Assembly (NCBI GenBank): GCA_031200235.1 | Contig: CP133595.1 | Location: forward strand, 1,178,001-1,242,000 | DNA: 64,000 nucleotides | Direction of reading: 5' to 3' | Source: Cuniculiplasma divulgatum | Lineage (GTDB): Archaea > Thermoplasmatota > Thermoplasmata > Thermoplasmatales > Thermoplasmataceae | Shown: positions 52,068 to 61,078 of the stretch, piece after piece | Layout of the letters: every line of letters starts with the position of its first letter | How positions within the stretch are numbered: the first letter of the stretch is position 1 | Translations under genes and position numbers: made by a program | The notes under the pieces: generated by a model | Seen by the model: only the letters and a program-made list of their open reading frames with translations | Database searches by the model: none | Told to the model about the DNA's origin: nothing

Positions 52068-54476
52068 ATGATGAAGCTGAATGTCCGGATACTGGTGGCC
52101 TCGTACAGGCGTTCAGATGTGGCCATGGAGATCTATGGCAGGACCGATGATGGAAAGTCCGTGACCGCACTTTACTTTGGATTCCAGCCCTATTTCGATC
52201 TTGTGAACCCCACTGATGCTTGCCTGCAGAAATACAGGCTCGATGAGCAGTATGTCAGAGAGGAGGAAAAGAAGCTCTGGGTTTCCGGCTCAGACCAGCG
52301 TGTCATCAGGATTTATGTAAAGTCACCGTGGCTTGTTCCGCAGCTCAGGGAGAAGTGCCAGAATGTCCAGGTGCTTGCAGCAGATATACCGTTCCATCAC
52401 CGTTTCATATATGATATGGATCTTGGGTCATGTGTTGAGATAGAGGGCCAGGATATGCCTGATGAGAGGCAGAACTATACAACGGATTATGTGCTGCGCA
52501 TCCAGAATATCAGGAACATACCTGAATTCAACTCTCCTCTGAAGATAATGAGCTTTGATATAGAAAATGCCATTCAGAAAGGCCCAGATGAGGAGTATGG
52601 ACAGATTTTTGTCATAGGCTATTCACTGACGGACGGAAAGACCATTGAAAAAGGTGCAGTTTCAGGGAAGGAACGGGACCTTCTCAGGGACTTCGTTAAG
52701 CTCGTGAACAGCAAGGATCCTGATCTGCTCACCGGGTACAACATAGATGGCTACGACCTTCCGGTTCTGAAATACAGGATGGAGAGGAACGGCGTCAGGT
52801 TTGGCATAGGCAGGGATCACCAGTCTCCTCACAGGGTGCAGGGGCAGTACTGGCGCCTGCACGGGCGCATCATATCAGATACATGGTGGGGTGTCAAGAA
52901 GGTGCTGCACCCGAAGCATGAAAGCCTCAACTATGTTTCCAGGGAACTGCTGGGCGAGGGCAAGGATAACATCAACAGGCTGAAGATTGAGGAAGAGTGG
53001 GCAACAAGGCCTGATGAGGTGACACAGTACTGCATCAAGGATGCTGACCTGACCCTCAGAATCTTCCAGAAAATACGCATTGTAGACCGCAACATGTTCA
53101 TGAGCACTGTGGCCAAGCTCCCCCTTGACGACGTCACAAACGGCGGGACAAGCAATTATGTGGATTCGCTCCTCATCAGGAAAGCTGACAGGGAAGGCAT
53201 AGGCGTGCCAATGACAAAGCACAACTACAAGGAAGCCCCCATAGAGGGGGGATATGTGCACAGCATTGGTGCCGGAATTTACGATTACGTTGTTGTGCTG
53301 GACTTCAAGAGCATGTATCCCTCAATGATCATGAAATACAATATATGCTTCACGACATTTGATCCATCCGGGGAAATAGTTGCTCCAAACGGAGTCCATT
53401 TCCTCGCCAAGGAAAGGAGGGAGGGGCTTGTCCCAAGATTGCTGAAGGAGCTCATGGATCAGAGGGATGCCGTGAAGAGGCAGATGAAGACGGCCAGTCC
53501 CGGAGAAAAGGAATACCTGGATGGCGTGCAGGGGGCCATCAAGATCCTCATGAACACATTTTACGGCGTTCTGGCATCCTCATTCTACAGATTCACAAAT
53601 CTGGACATAGGCGGTGCGGTAACGGCGTTCGCCAGGAAAACAATAACTTCACTTATCGAAAAGCTCAAAAGCGAGAACTACCGGGTCATATACGGAGATA
53701 CTGACAGCATATTCATAGAATCCGGAGCAAGCAGTGACAGTGAAGCCGTGAAGGTTGGCATGGAACTCAGCGAGAGGGTTTCAAGGGACGAAGGTGTCAC
53801 CGTTGAATTCGAGAAGGTCATGGACCCTCTCTTCTCACATGGGGCCAAGAAGCGTTATGCAGGCAAGATAATTTACCCGGAATCCCAGAAGGGGGAGATA
53901 CTGGTGCGCGGGTACGAGGTACGGCGCACAGATTCGTTTGATCTGCAGAGCCAGGCATTATCACACGTCTTTGATCTGGTACTTGACCGTAATATAGAAG
54001 GGGCGGTGGAGTACAAGAGAGAAATAGTTGACAAGATCAGGAAGGGAGACAGCTCAATAGACATAGAAAGCCTGGTGATATCCCGCACGGTCAAGGAGTT
54101 CCGCAGTTACAAGGAGGAAAAATCTCTGGCCAATGTAAGGATTGCCAAGATGCTCATGGAAAGGGGAGAGACATTCATACCCGGCATGAAAGTTTCATGG
54201 ATAGTCACAAACAGCAGGAAATCACCCCAGGAGGTTGAGCCATACATTGACGGTGCTGAATTTCAGGGCAAACCGGACTGGGATTATTACGCAAGAAGGG
54301 TGGAAGAGACCCTTGACAGGGTACTGGAAGGAATCGCAGAGGACTACGTATCGGCTGAAAGCCAGTCAAACCTTCTGAATTTCGGGGCTTTAAAGGATCA
54401 GCCCGACGTTAAGGCGAATAGGCCTGTCGCCGATGCCGAGGAAGGGAAGAAGCAGACCAGCCTCTTCGAGTTCTGA
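52068..54476 (+). CDS. polB: Family B DNA polymerase
   Basis: This 802-residue replicative-type polymerase has exonuclease motifs MSFDIENAI (Exo I), YNIDGYDLPVL (Exo II) and YCIKDADLTLRIF (Exo III). Its polymerase motifs are DFKSMYPSMIMKYNIC (A), KILMNTFYGVLAS (B) and YGDTDS (C). All catalytic acidic residues visible in those motifs are intact. It ends with a PIP-like QTSLFEF tail for PCNA binding. An intein is not present. Length is normal for the archaeal enzyme. The start is the first of two adjacent ATG codons. Confidence 0.95.
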   Translation: MMKLNVRILVASYRRSDVAMEIYGRTDDGKSVTALYFGFQPYFDLVNPTDACLQKYRLDEQYVREEEKKLWVSGSDQRVIRIYVKSPWLVPQLREKCQNVQVLAADIPFHHRFIYDMDLGSCVEIEGQDMPDERQNYTTDYVLRIQNIRNIPEFNSPLKIMSFDIENAIQKGPDEEYGQIFVIGYSLTDGKTIEKGAVSGKERDLLRDFVKLVNSKDPDLLTGYNIDGYDLPVLKYRMERNGVRFGIGRDHQSPHRVQGQYWRLHGRIISDTWWGVKKVLHPKHESLNYVSRELLGEGKDNINRLKIEEEWATRPDEVTQYCIKDADLTLRIFQKIRIVDRNMFMSTVAKLPLDDVTNGGTSNYVDSLLIRKADREGIGVPMTKHNYKEAPIEGGYVHSIGAGIYDYVVVLDFKSMYPSMIMKYNICFTTFDPSGEIVAPNGVHFLAKERREGLVPRLLKELMDQRDAVKRQMKTASPGEKEYLDGVQGAIKILMNTFYGVLASSFYRFTNLDIGGAVTAFARKTITSLIEKLKSENYRVIYGDTDSIFIESGASSDSEAVKVGMELSERVSRDEGVTVEFEKVMDPLFSHGAKKRYAGKIIYPESQKGEILVRGYEVRRTDSFDLQSQALSHVFDLVLDRNIEGAVEYKREIVDKIRKGDSSIDIESLVISRTVKEFRSYKEEKSLANVRIAKMLMERGETFIPGMKVSWIVTNSRKSPQEVEPYIDGAEFQGKPDWDYYARRVEETLDRVLEGIAEDYVSAESQSNLLNFGALKDQPDVKANRPVADAEEGKKQTSLFEF

Positions 54477-54501
54477 TTGTCGAAAGAAGCTGTATTGCAC
54501 C

Positions 54502-55377
54502 TCAGAGATATTCCTTTACGTTCACAACATGCTCAGGTTTCCCCTCAAGATATTTCTTCACGTTGCCGCATGCCCTCATGAGTGCGGTTGTCATGGATTC
54601 CTGCGATATGCCCGCTACATGGGGCGTGATCACGGAGTTCTCAGGAAGCGGAAGCTCAACATTCGGCTCGTTCCACCACACATCTGAAAGGAACATCACC
54701 CCTGGATTTTCCTTGAGGAATGCAATCATGTCACCCTTTGACACAATATCTGCCCTTGCGATGTTCACAATAATGTTTCCTCTGAATTTTTGCAGAAGCT
54801 TTCTGCCAACGTAGTTCTTTGTGGCAGTCGTCAGCGGCAGCGCTATGATAACCACAGATGATCCTGACATGACCTCCTCAGGGCTGTCTGCATACCTGTC
54901 AACATATCCATCATCCCTTCTGCTTCGGGTGTACGCCAGCACATTCATGCCCAGGCTTCTGGCAATCCTGGCGCAGCTCTGGCCTATTCCTCCATATCCA
55001 AGTATTCCCAGAGTTTCCCCGTAAAGTGTATGTACAAGGTCTTTCCTGTATACGCCGGATCTGATTTCATCATTGAATCGGCATATTCTATTTGTGCTGG
55101 AAAGGATAAGGGCGAAGGCATGCTGCGCCACTGAATCGGAGAAGGCCCCCGCATTGCTGCAGAATAATACCCGGTCAGAAAAGTTTCTGAAATTAAGGTG
55201 GTCCACGCCGGCAGATACTGTCTGGACAAGCTTCAGATGGGGTGTTGGGACAAAATCCCGCATACCGATCTGTATATCCGCGCCATCCGGGTTCTTCACA
55301 TCCACAGGTATGCCTGCAACAGCGGAACATTTTTCCGCAATATCGGCACCCACGTCAAGCATTATTGTGGCTCTCAT
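54502..55377 (-). CDS. D-2-hydroxyacid dehydrogenase family protein
   Basis: This 291-residue protein has an NAD(P)-binding motif, LGILGYGGIGQSCARIARSLG, at about residues 123-143. The Arg in NIARADIV, the Glu in WWNEPNVELP and the His in TPHVAGIS form the usual catalytic triad. It is somewhat shorter than standard family members, with a short N-terminal part. The substrate (glyoxylate, hydroxypyruvate, phosphoglycerate or another 2-oxo acid) cannot be fixed. It is convergent with the polymerase gene, 25 bases away. Confidence 0.87.
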   Translation of the reverse strand: MRATIMLDVGADIAEKCSAVAGIPVDVKNPDGADIQIGMRDFVPTPHLKLVQTVSAGVDHLNFRNFSDRVLFCSNAGAFSDSVAQHAFALILSSTNRICRFNDEIRSGVYRKDLVHTLYGETLGILGYGGIGQSCARIARSLGMNVLAYTRSRRDDGYVDRYADSPEEVMSGSSVVIIALPLTTATKNYVGRKLLQKFRGNIIVNIARADIVSKGDMIAFLKENPGVMFLSDVWWNEPNVELPLPENSVITPHVAGISQESMTTALMRACGNVKKYLEGKPEHVVNVKEYL

Positions 55378-55480
55378 GTATGCTGAATCATGCAGTGCTT
55401 AATTCCTTTTTCGTAAATTGCAGGCTGTCACTGTTCAGACGCTGGAAATGTAGGGATGGCCTTCATGCTTTCCTGAAAGA

Positions 55481-56143
55481 TCATCTCTTGAAGGCAAGTT
55501 TTGCGGCCAACTGGAACATGGATATGGTGTGAAGCCAGACCCTTCCAGGCCCCCTCATATCCGCAAAGAAGAGCCCCTCTCCCTCCATTCCGCCAAGTAT
55601 CATGGTTTTAAGGCCGCCAATTCGGCCGACGTTGTACTGGACAGATTCATCAAAAGCAAGTACATGGCTTAGCTCTGCCTGTATCTCTTCGCCTTCCTTG
55701 AGATTCATCTCCACAACATGACCATGGCCGTGAAGCATGATTGAACCGGTTCCGCTGAACCTTTCCAGGAATAGCCCTTCCCCTCCCAGAATGCCCTGCC
55801 ATATGCCTGCAAATTTCGTGGAATAGTTGATGGTGGAATCCATGCAGAGGAAAGCATTGAATTCAGCTATTATTGCATTACCGGTGAGATCAATCTTCAG
55901 TATTTTCCCGGGAAGGAAACCTGCAGACCTGATCTCGCCCGGGCCGTCAACCTTCAGAAGGAATACTGCGGAACCGGCAAGCATGTGTGAGAACGCTCCT
56001 CTGAGCCCTCCGCTCCTGACATCCAGTCTTGCTGACGGGCTCTTGGATATGAGGTGACCCGGTTCAATGAGCACAGAATCTCCCTCACTCAGCTTTGTTT
56101 CAAGGTACTGCACTTCGTTTCCAACTATATTATACTCTGTCAT
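55481..56143 (-). CDS. AIM24/TIGR00266 family protein
   Basis: This 220-residue soluble beta-rich protein has repeats typical of the family, such as GDSVLIEPGHLISKSPSA, GIWQGILGGEGLFLERFSG and GGMEGEGLFFADMRGPG. AIM24 relatives form tandem beta-barrel trimers whose function is mostly unknown. In yeast the family has a mitochondrial member linked to membrane organisation. No signal or membrane segment is present. The start is an ATG; an AT-rich stretch with a long A run lies upstream. Confidence 0.82.
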   Translation of the reverse strand: MTEYNIVGNEVQYLETKLSEGDSVLIEPGHLISKSPSARLDVRSGGLRGAFSHMLAGSAVFLLKVDGPGEIRSAGFLPGKILKIDLTGNAIIAEFNAFLCMDSTINYSTKFAGIWQGILGGEGLFLERFSGTGSIMLHGHGHVVEMNLKEGEEIQAELSHVLAFDESVQYNVGRIGGLKTMILGGMEGEGLFFADMRGPGRVWLHTISMFQLAAKLAFKR

Positions 56144-56233
56144 TATTGCTATAATTTATTGCACCATTTAAATTTTTTTTTAGCTTAACCTGATGGTGCA
56201 GGTCAGAATTGGGACGATCTATTGTTTTTTTAA

Positions 56234-56647
56234 TCAGAGACCTGTTTCATCAATGTCATCAAGGAATTTTTTCACATTGCCCATGTTTTTCTGCTCATTT
56301 CCGCCAGGACGGAATACCAGCCTGTCCACTGCAGCCGGATCCAGCACTACAATTCCCCCGCTGCCGTCTCCCATTGTAATCATGATCCTTCCAGTTTCAA
56401 TTTCCACTGCATCAACGGTAATTTCACCAGAGTAGGCTTTTCCTGACAGATCCACCATGGCAGGCACGCTGAAGACAACGCGCATAAGCGGCATTGCCGT
56501 GTAGCCATACTGGCTTCCGTATCTCCTCAGCATAGGCTCCAGTTCAGGAAATGATAGAACTGCAGACCCCTCCACCAGTGAAACGCTGCCAGGTCCGTAG
56601 TCCTTTATGAAATCTGCCAATATGCGGAGAATATTGTTGATTCTCAT
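56234..56647 (-). CDS. Small conserved-looking protein coupled to a VWA protein
   Basis: I do not recognise this 137-residue soluble protein. It begins MRINNILRILADFIKDYGPG and has a beta-rich middle (YTAMPLMRVVFSVPAMVDLS). The start chosen is the ATG that overlaps the stop of the VWA gene (ATGA). A frame to 56776 exists but would lie wholly inside that gene. It is the last of three coupled genes MoxR, VWA and this one, so it may be a substrate, adaptor or regulator of the chaperone pair. Confidence 0.65.
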   Translation of the reverse strand: MRINNILRILADFIKDYGPGSVSLVEGSAVLSFPELEPMLRRYGSQYGYTAMPLMRVVFSVPAMVDLSGKAYSGEITVDAVEIETGRIMITMGDGSGGIVVLDPAAVDRLVFRPGGNEQKNMGNVKKFLDDIDETGL

Positions 56648-57837
56648 GGGTAATCCCCGTACACAACGCATCTTCCCATAGGAGGGCATTCTCCGGTTGT
56701 TATCCATATCACCGGAAAATCTGGTTCTCTGGTGCGAATTTCTCCTTTCCCGTCCGTGAGGAATACAAGGGGCCATGTGTTCCCATCCGTTGCCAGCTTC
56801 GAGAGAACGGCATTGAAATCCGTGCCCCCTATACCTCTCCTTACGAACTGGAAACCGCCACGGGATAGCTGTCCTGAGAACATCCGGTCGTAAACAATAT
56901 CAGAATCAAACTGAATGAGCCTGACCTCATCCTCCGGCTGCAGGCCATAGATCAGTTCCGCACTGTCAGAGAAGAACGCATCTGCCATTTCAGGGTCAAT
57001 CGATGCAGAAACATCAATGGCTATGACTGCTTTCAGGCATTTCTTTCCCCCACCGGGAATATAGATGCCAGCATCCATGTATTTCCTGCTGAACCTTGAT
57101 CTGCTCCTTGCAGATCTGTCGGGTTCCATGTATGGTTCCAGAAGATTTCTTATTAAAATCCGCTGAATTTCATTATCCTTAACCCGGATTTGAGCCGGAA
57201 CTGTGTTCTTACCAGCCATGATGGCAGTCATCCTGGCACCGGCAATTATTTCGCGCATTCTGGCTGAATACTGTCCACCTTCGGAATCAGTGCCAAGGCT
57301 CTCCAGCATGCTTTTCAGAATCAGCGATCTGTTAATCTTCCTGGCCGCTGAGATGCGGTCTGCAAGTATTTCACGGGCTGGCCCGCCACTGGACGAATAT
57401 GGATCACCCAACAGGCTCACCGCCGTAATACCAGCTTCAGCTGAAAGTATTGAATAAATCTCCTCGGCAGACATTTCTCTCATGTTTCTCACGTAAAGTA
57501 CGCCGGAAACGCCATTGGCGAGCCCTGCCTCTACCAGGATGCAATCCACTGCAATATCTGTGCATAAGGACCACAGATCAGGATTTCTCCGGCCTCTTCT
57601 GGGGCCGTGGTTCAGAGCCACATGCAGGACTGATCTGGCAAGCTGGAATCGTGCCTCCACAGGTGCAACGGAAGCAAGATAATCAGCGTTGTAATGAAAC
57701 GCGGCATCCTGTAAGGCAAACCTCTGGACGCTGCCGTCGGAGATAAATTCAATTGACGAAAGAATGGACCCGAGAAAGGGAAACTCCACCAGAAGGCTTC
57801 TTCTTATGGAGGAAAGTGTGCTGTCAGGATTCTGCAC
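56644..57837 (-). CDS. VWA-like protein (DUF2201 type)
   Basis: This protein of about 397 residues has an N-terminal helical domain typical of DUF2201 (ARSVLHVALNHGPRRGRRNPDLWSLCTDIAVD), where HVALNH is a metallopeptidase-like motif. A VWA-like domain follows with AVIAIDVSASIDPEMADAFF and PLVFLTDGKGEI. The DxSxS-type metal site is readable as DVSAS. Such proteins pair with MoxR ATPases to remodel or load metal into client proteins. The GTG at 57837 overlaps the MoxR end by 14 bases and is the most plausible start. The frame is open to 57900, and a GTG at 57792 is an alternative. Confidence 0.8.
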   Translation of the reverse strand: MQNPDSTLSSIRRSLLVEFPFLGSILSSIEFISDGSVQRFALQDAAFHYNADYLASVAPVEARFQLARSVLHVALNHGPRRGRRNPDLWSLCTDIAVDCILVEAGLANGVSGVLYVRNMREMSAEEIYSILSAEAGITAVSLLGDPYSSSGGPAREILADRISAARKINRSLILKSMLESLGTDSEGGQYSARMREIIAGARMTAIMAGKNTVPAQIRVKDNEIQRILIRNLLEPYMEPDRSARSRSRFSRKYMDAGIYIPGGGKKCLKAVIAIDVSASIDPEMADAFFSDSAELIYGLQPEDEVRLIQFDSDIVYDRMFSGQLSRGGFQFVRRGIGGTDFNAVLSKLATDGNTWPLVFLTDGKGEIRTREPDFPVIWITTGECPPMGRCVVYGDYP

Positions 57838-58870
57838 CTGAAACACCCATGATCTCCCTGAATTTACCAATGTTGGAGGCAAGAAACTCATTGGATGCAA
57901 GCGCTTCTTTTTCCACAGCTTTTCTCATGAGGCTGAATCCAAGAGCAGCGTATTCGTCCTTCATGTGAAGCAGCGCCCTCAGGCATCCTGTGATCCTTCC
58001 ACGGTCCTGCGAGGCTACCCTGGCAATGCTTCCTGCCAGCAGATACCAGAGGGATGGATCATGGTTCCCGTTTAACCATTCATACTGGCCTTCTATGATC
58101 TTCATGGGGTCAGGCATGTCGGCGGCAAGTTTCAGGTAATGAAGAAACTCAAGTCCGTTATCCTCCCCAATCATTCCCATTATTGCAATGTCACGTGCCT
58201 CCCCCTTTAGGTTCCTGACGGCATAATTCACGCCTGTTGCCCATGTCCTCGGCGTGAGTGGATAATCATTCTCCTGCCGGAAGAGCCAGGGCCTCTGATC
58301 ATTGTGCTCCATGTAGGTTACAAATGATATGATCCTTTCATCCACAGCACTTGCAATGGCCCACTCTGCCCAGTCATCCACATCAGGGATCAGTTCATAG
58401 TGCCCGCCGGTGAACCTGCTTGACAGACCCGATGGCATGGTGTTTGAAATGCTCCTGTGTGAAGGCAGATTTGATGAACCGACAAAATACCTCCATCCTT
58501 CCGGGACTGTATAATCTTCAATCATCCCGTCATTAATCAGCTGAAAAACAAGCCCCTGGGTGGATGTCCTTGCATGTGTGATCTCATCCAGGAACCATAT
58601 ACCCCTGCCACTTCGCGGGAATCGGGAATACTTGATGAACTCCATGCCTCTTTCAGTGCGGATGGGTATGCCAAGGAAATCAGTCTCCTCATAATAATTG
58701 AGCCTCAGGTCAAGAATGTTCATTCCAAGTCCGGCAGCTGTCTCTCTCACGATCTGGGATTTCCCGATGCCCGGTGCACCCCACACCATAACCGGCAGCC
58801 TGCCATTAATTGCAACCTCAGTAAGAATAGATTTCAGCTGGGACGGCTTGACCTTCTTCATGGGCTTCAT
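57824..58870 (-). CDS. MoxR-type AAA+ ATPase
   Basis: This 348-residue ATPase has Walker A GAPGIGKS, Walker B GIWFLDEI and a sensor-like VGSSNLPSHRSIS segment. The MoxR/RavA group couples ATP hydrolysis to folding or metal insertion of partner proteins, commonly together with a VWA protein. It is first in a coupled three-gene set. The C-terminal region is helical and carries no extra domain. The start is an ATG, with a second ATG three codons on. Confidence 0.87.
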   Translation of the reverse strand: MKPMKKVKPSQLKSILTEVAINGRLPVMVWGAPGIGKSQIVRETAAGLGMNILDLRLNYYEETDFLGIPIRTERGMEFIKYSRFPRSGRGIWFLDEITHARTSTQGLVFQLINDGMIEDYTVPEGWRYFVGSSNLPSHRSISNTMPSGLSSRFTGGHYELIPDVDDWAEWAIASAVDERIISFVTYMEHNDQRPWLFRQENDYPLTPRTWATGVNYAVRNLKGEARDIAIMGMIGEDNGLEFLHYLKLAADMPDPMKIIEGQYEWLNGNHDPSLWYLLAGSIARVASQDRGRITGCLRALLHMKDEYAALGFSLMRKAVEKEALASNEFLASNIGKFREIMGVSGAES

Positions 58871-58947
58871 GTGTCAATGATTTTCCATATAAAAGCCATA
58901 TGTAAATAGCTACGAGAACGTTTTAACCAAGAATTGCATGTGATGCT

Positions 58948-60108
58948 GTGCTGGATGTCATTGTGGCCGGTGCTGGCCCCGCAGGATCCTATGCCTCATA
59001 CAGGCTTGCCTCCATGGGATACAGCGTTCTCAACCTGGAGGAACACAGGGAGATAGGCAGGCCCGTTGAATGCACCGGGGTTGTGACGTCCCGGGTTTTC
59101 GGATATGTGAAGAGCAGTGCAGTGGCAAACAGGGTGCGTGGTGCCAATGTTTTCTTTCCAGGGAACAGGGAAATGCACATTGAGAAGTCCGAGGAGACCA
59201 CAGTCATATACCGGGATTCATTCGACAGGGATGTTTCAGCCATGGCCATTTCTGCCGGAGCCGATGTGAGGCTTGACTCAAGGATAACCGAAGTGAAGGT
59301 TGCAGGTGATTCTGTCCATATAAAATACAGGCACGAAGGCAACCTCCTTGAGGCAGCTTCGTCCATGATAGTTGGCGCTGACGGGGCCAACAGCGTGGTG
59401 CGGAAATCTCTCTACGGGTCCCGCCCATCACGGATCGTTTCAACATACCAGGTGGATTCTGCAGTCCGGCTTCCAGATCAGGAAAGCGTAAACGTATATC
59501 TTGGCAGCGAGAGCTCCCATGGTTTCTTTGCATGGGCAGTTCCCACGGGTGATATAACCCGAATCGGTCTTGGAACAATCGGTCCGGGTGCAAGGGACCT
59601 TTTCAGCAGGCTCCAAAAAAGGTTTCCGGAAGGAAGGATCCTGTCGGTGACTGGCGGACCGATACCAATTGCATACCTTTCAAGAACATCAGGGCCAAGG
59701 AGTCTGCTGGTGGGAGACGCAGCGGGAATAGTGAAGCCGCTCACCGGAGGCGGCATATATACCGGCATAGTTTCTGCTCATCACGCTGCCAGTGCCATAA
59801 ATGAGGCATTTCAGAATCAGAATTTCAGCGCAAATTTCCTGTCAAGATATGAGCGGTACTGGAAATCGCAGCTGGGCCGTGAACTGTGGATGGATGGCAT
59901 TGTGCAGAGGATCTTCGCAGGCCTGAGCGATTCATCGCTCTCACGAATATACAGCATGCTGTCATCCCCTGATGTTGTGCATATGATAAACAGCCTTGGA
60001 GACATAGATTATCCATCGCGCCTGGTGATCAGGATGCTCATCAGGCATCCAGCAATTTTGATGAATTTCTTCCGGAACAGGGTAGTGGCCGGATCGGCTG
60101 ATGCATGA
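58948..60108 (+). CDS. Geranylgeranyl reductase family flavoprotein
   Basis: This 386-residue enzyme begins with the FAD-binding motif VIVAGAGPAGSYASYRLA. It contains GADGANSVVRK, HGFFAWAVPTG (the substrate-side PxxYxWxFP-type region) and GDAAGIVKPLTGGGIYTG. In archaea this family saturates the geranylgeranyl chains of membrane ether lipids. The start is a GTG (VLDVIV) shortly after an AT-rich region. A ubiquinone-type monooxygenase is a less likely reading. It is divergent from the MoxR gene. Confidence 0.9.
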   Translation: MLDVIVAGAGPAGSYASYRLASMGYSVLNLEEHREIGRPVECTGVVTSRVFGYVKSSAVANRVRGANVFFPGNREMHIEKSEETTVIYRDSFDRDVSAMAISAGADVRLDSRITEVKVAGDSVHIKYRHEGNLLEAASSMIVGADGANSVVRKSLYGSRPSRIVSTYQVDSAVRLPDQESVNVYLGSESSHGFFAWAVPTGDITRIGLGTIGPGARDLFSRLQKRFPEGRILSVTGGPIPIAYLSRTSGPRSLLVGDAAGIVKPLTGGGIYTGIVSAHHAASAINEAFQNQNFSANFLSRYERYWKSQLGRELWMDGIVQRIFAGLSDSSLSRIYSMLSSPDVVHMINSLGDIDYPSRLVIRMLIRHPAILMNFFRNRVVAGSADA

Positions 60109-60187
60109 CGACATTTGACTGCCGGATGTTGACTTCAGGTCATTCCCCAAAAGTGTTATATTCCCATGAAATAACGTATGCTGCCTG

Positions 60188-61078
60188 ATGGAGAAGAAAA
60201 TTTTCTACATGTTCATGCTTCTTCTGGTCACATTCTTCTGGGGTGTGACTTTCCCCATAATAAAGACAGCCCTGCAGTACGTAAGCGCAGATGCATTCCT
60301 TGCCTTCCGGTTCCTGATTGCAACAGCACTTATGGGAATACTGGTGCGGAAAGGCGGCGATTTCTGGAAGAGGCGCAACATCCTGACAGGTTTCACTGCA
60401 GGCTTCCTTCTATTCCTTGGCTACTATTTCCAGACAGTTGGGCTTGATTACACAAGCGCTGCGGCATCCGGCATCATAACAGGCATCTATGTTGTGATTC
60501 TCCCCCTCATCTCTTTCTTGTTCCTTCACAACAAAGTATCGCGCATGGATGTCTACGCCTCTGTCATAGCCTTTACAGGGCTCATAATAATGTCAGCCGG
60601 TTCATCAGCAGGCTTCGGCAGCAGACTGGGCGATCTCCTCACACTCATATGCGGAGTTGCCTATGCAGTGCAGATAGCATACGTATCAAGGTATTCAGGC
60701 AGCCTGAATTCGTACACATTCACCTTCTACCAGCTGCTTGCCGTCACCGTATTCTCTTTTGCAGCCATACCCATATCTCCGGGTGGAATAGGGACATTCA
60801 ACGGTTACGTGATCTTCGCGCTTGTCTTCACTGCAATATTTGGAAGCATTTTCGGATATTATGTCTCAACAATTGCACTCATATATGTTGATCCCGCGGC
60901 TGCTGGTGTAATTTATGTTGGAGAACCGGTATTTGCGGCACTTGCATCGGTTATAATAGCACACGAGGCACTGGGCATATCAGTCATAATAGGTGGTACA
61001 GTCATGGTTGCGGCAATGCTCATGACTTCCCTGGACAAGTATCTGAAGACGAAGCGCACGCAAGGCGCTCAGTCCTGA
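60188..61078 (+). CDS. EamA/DMT family transporter
   Basis: This 296-residue membrane protein has ten hydrophobic segments in two EamA halves: AFRFLIATALMGILVRKGGD in the first and AIFGSIFGYYVSTIALIY in the second. It would export metabolites such as amino acids or nucleosides, or act as an uptake carrier; the substrate is unknown. A TATA-like GTTATATT lies about 30 bases upstream of the ATG. Its last ten bases overlap the end of the convergent tgtA gene. Confidence 0.85.
   Translation: MEKKIFYMFMLLLVTFFWGVTFPIIKTALQYVSADAFLAFRFLIATALMGILVRKGGDFWKRRNILTGFTAGFLLFLGYYFQTVGLDYTSAAASGIITGIYVVILPLISFLFLHNKVSRMDVYASVIAFTGLIIMSAGSSAGFGSRLGDLLTLICGVAYAVQIAYVSRYSGSLNSYTFTFYQLLAVTVFSFAAIPISPGGIGTFNGYVIFALVFTAIFGSIFGYYVSTIALIYVDPAAAGVIYVGEPVFAALASVIIAHEALGISVIIGGTVMVAAMLMTSLDKYLKTKRTQGAQS

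Noticed and set aside
56160-56185. Long T run near 56170 as a transcription terminator
   Set aside because: Both flanking genes are on the reverse strand, where this is an A run upstream of a gene, so it cannot end their transcripts.
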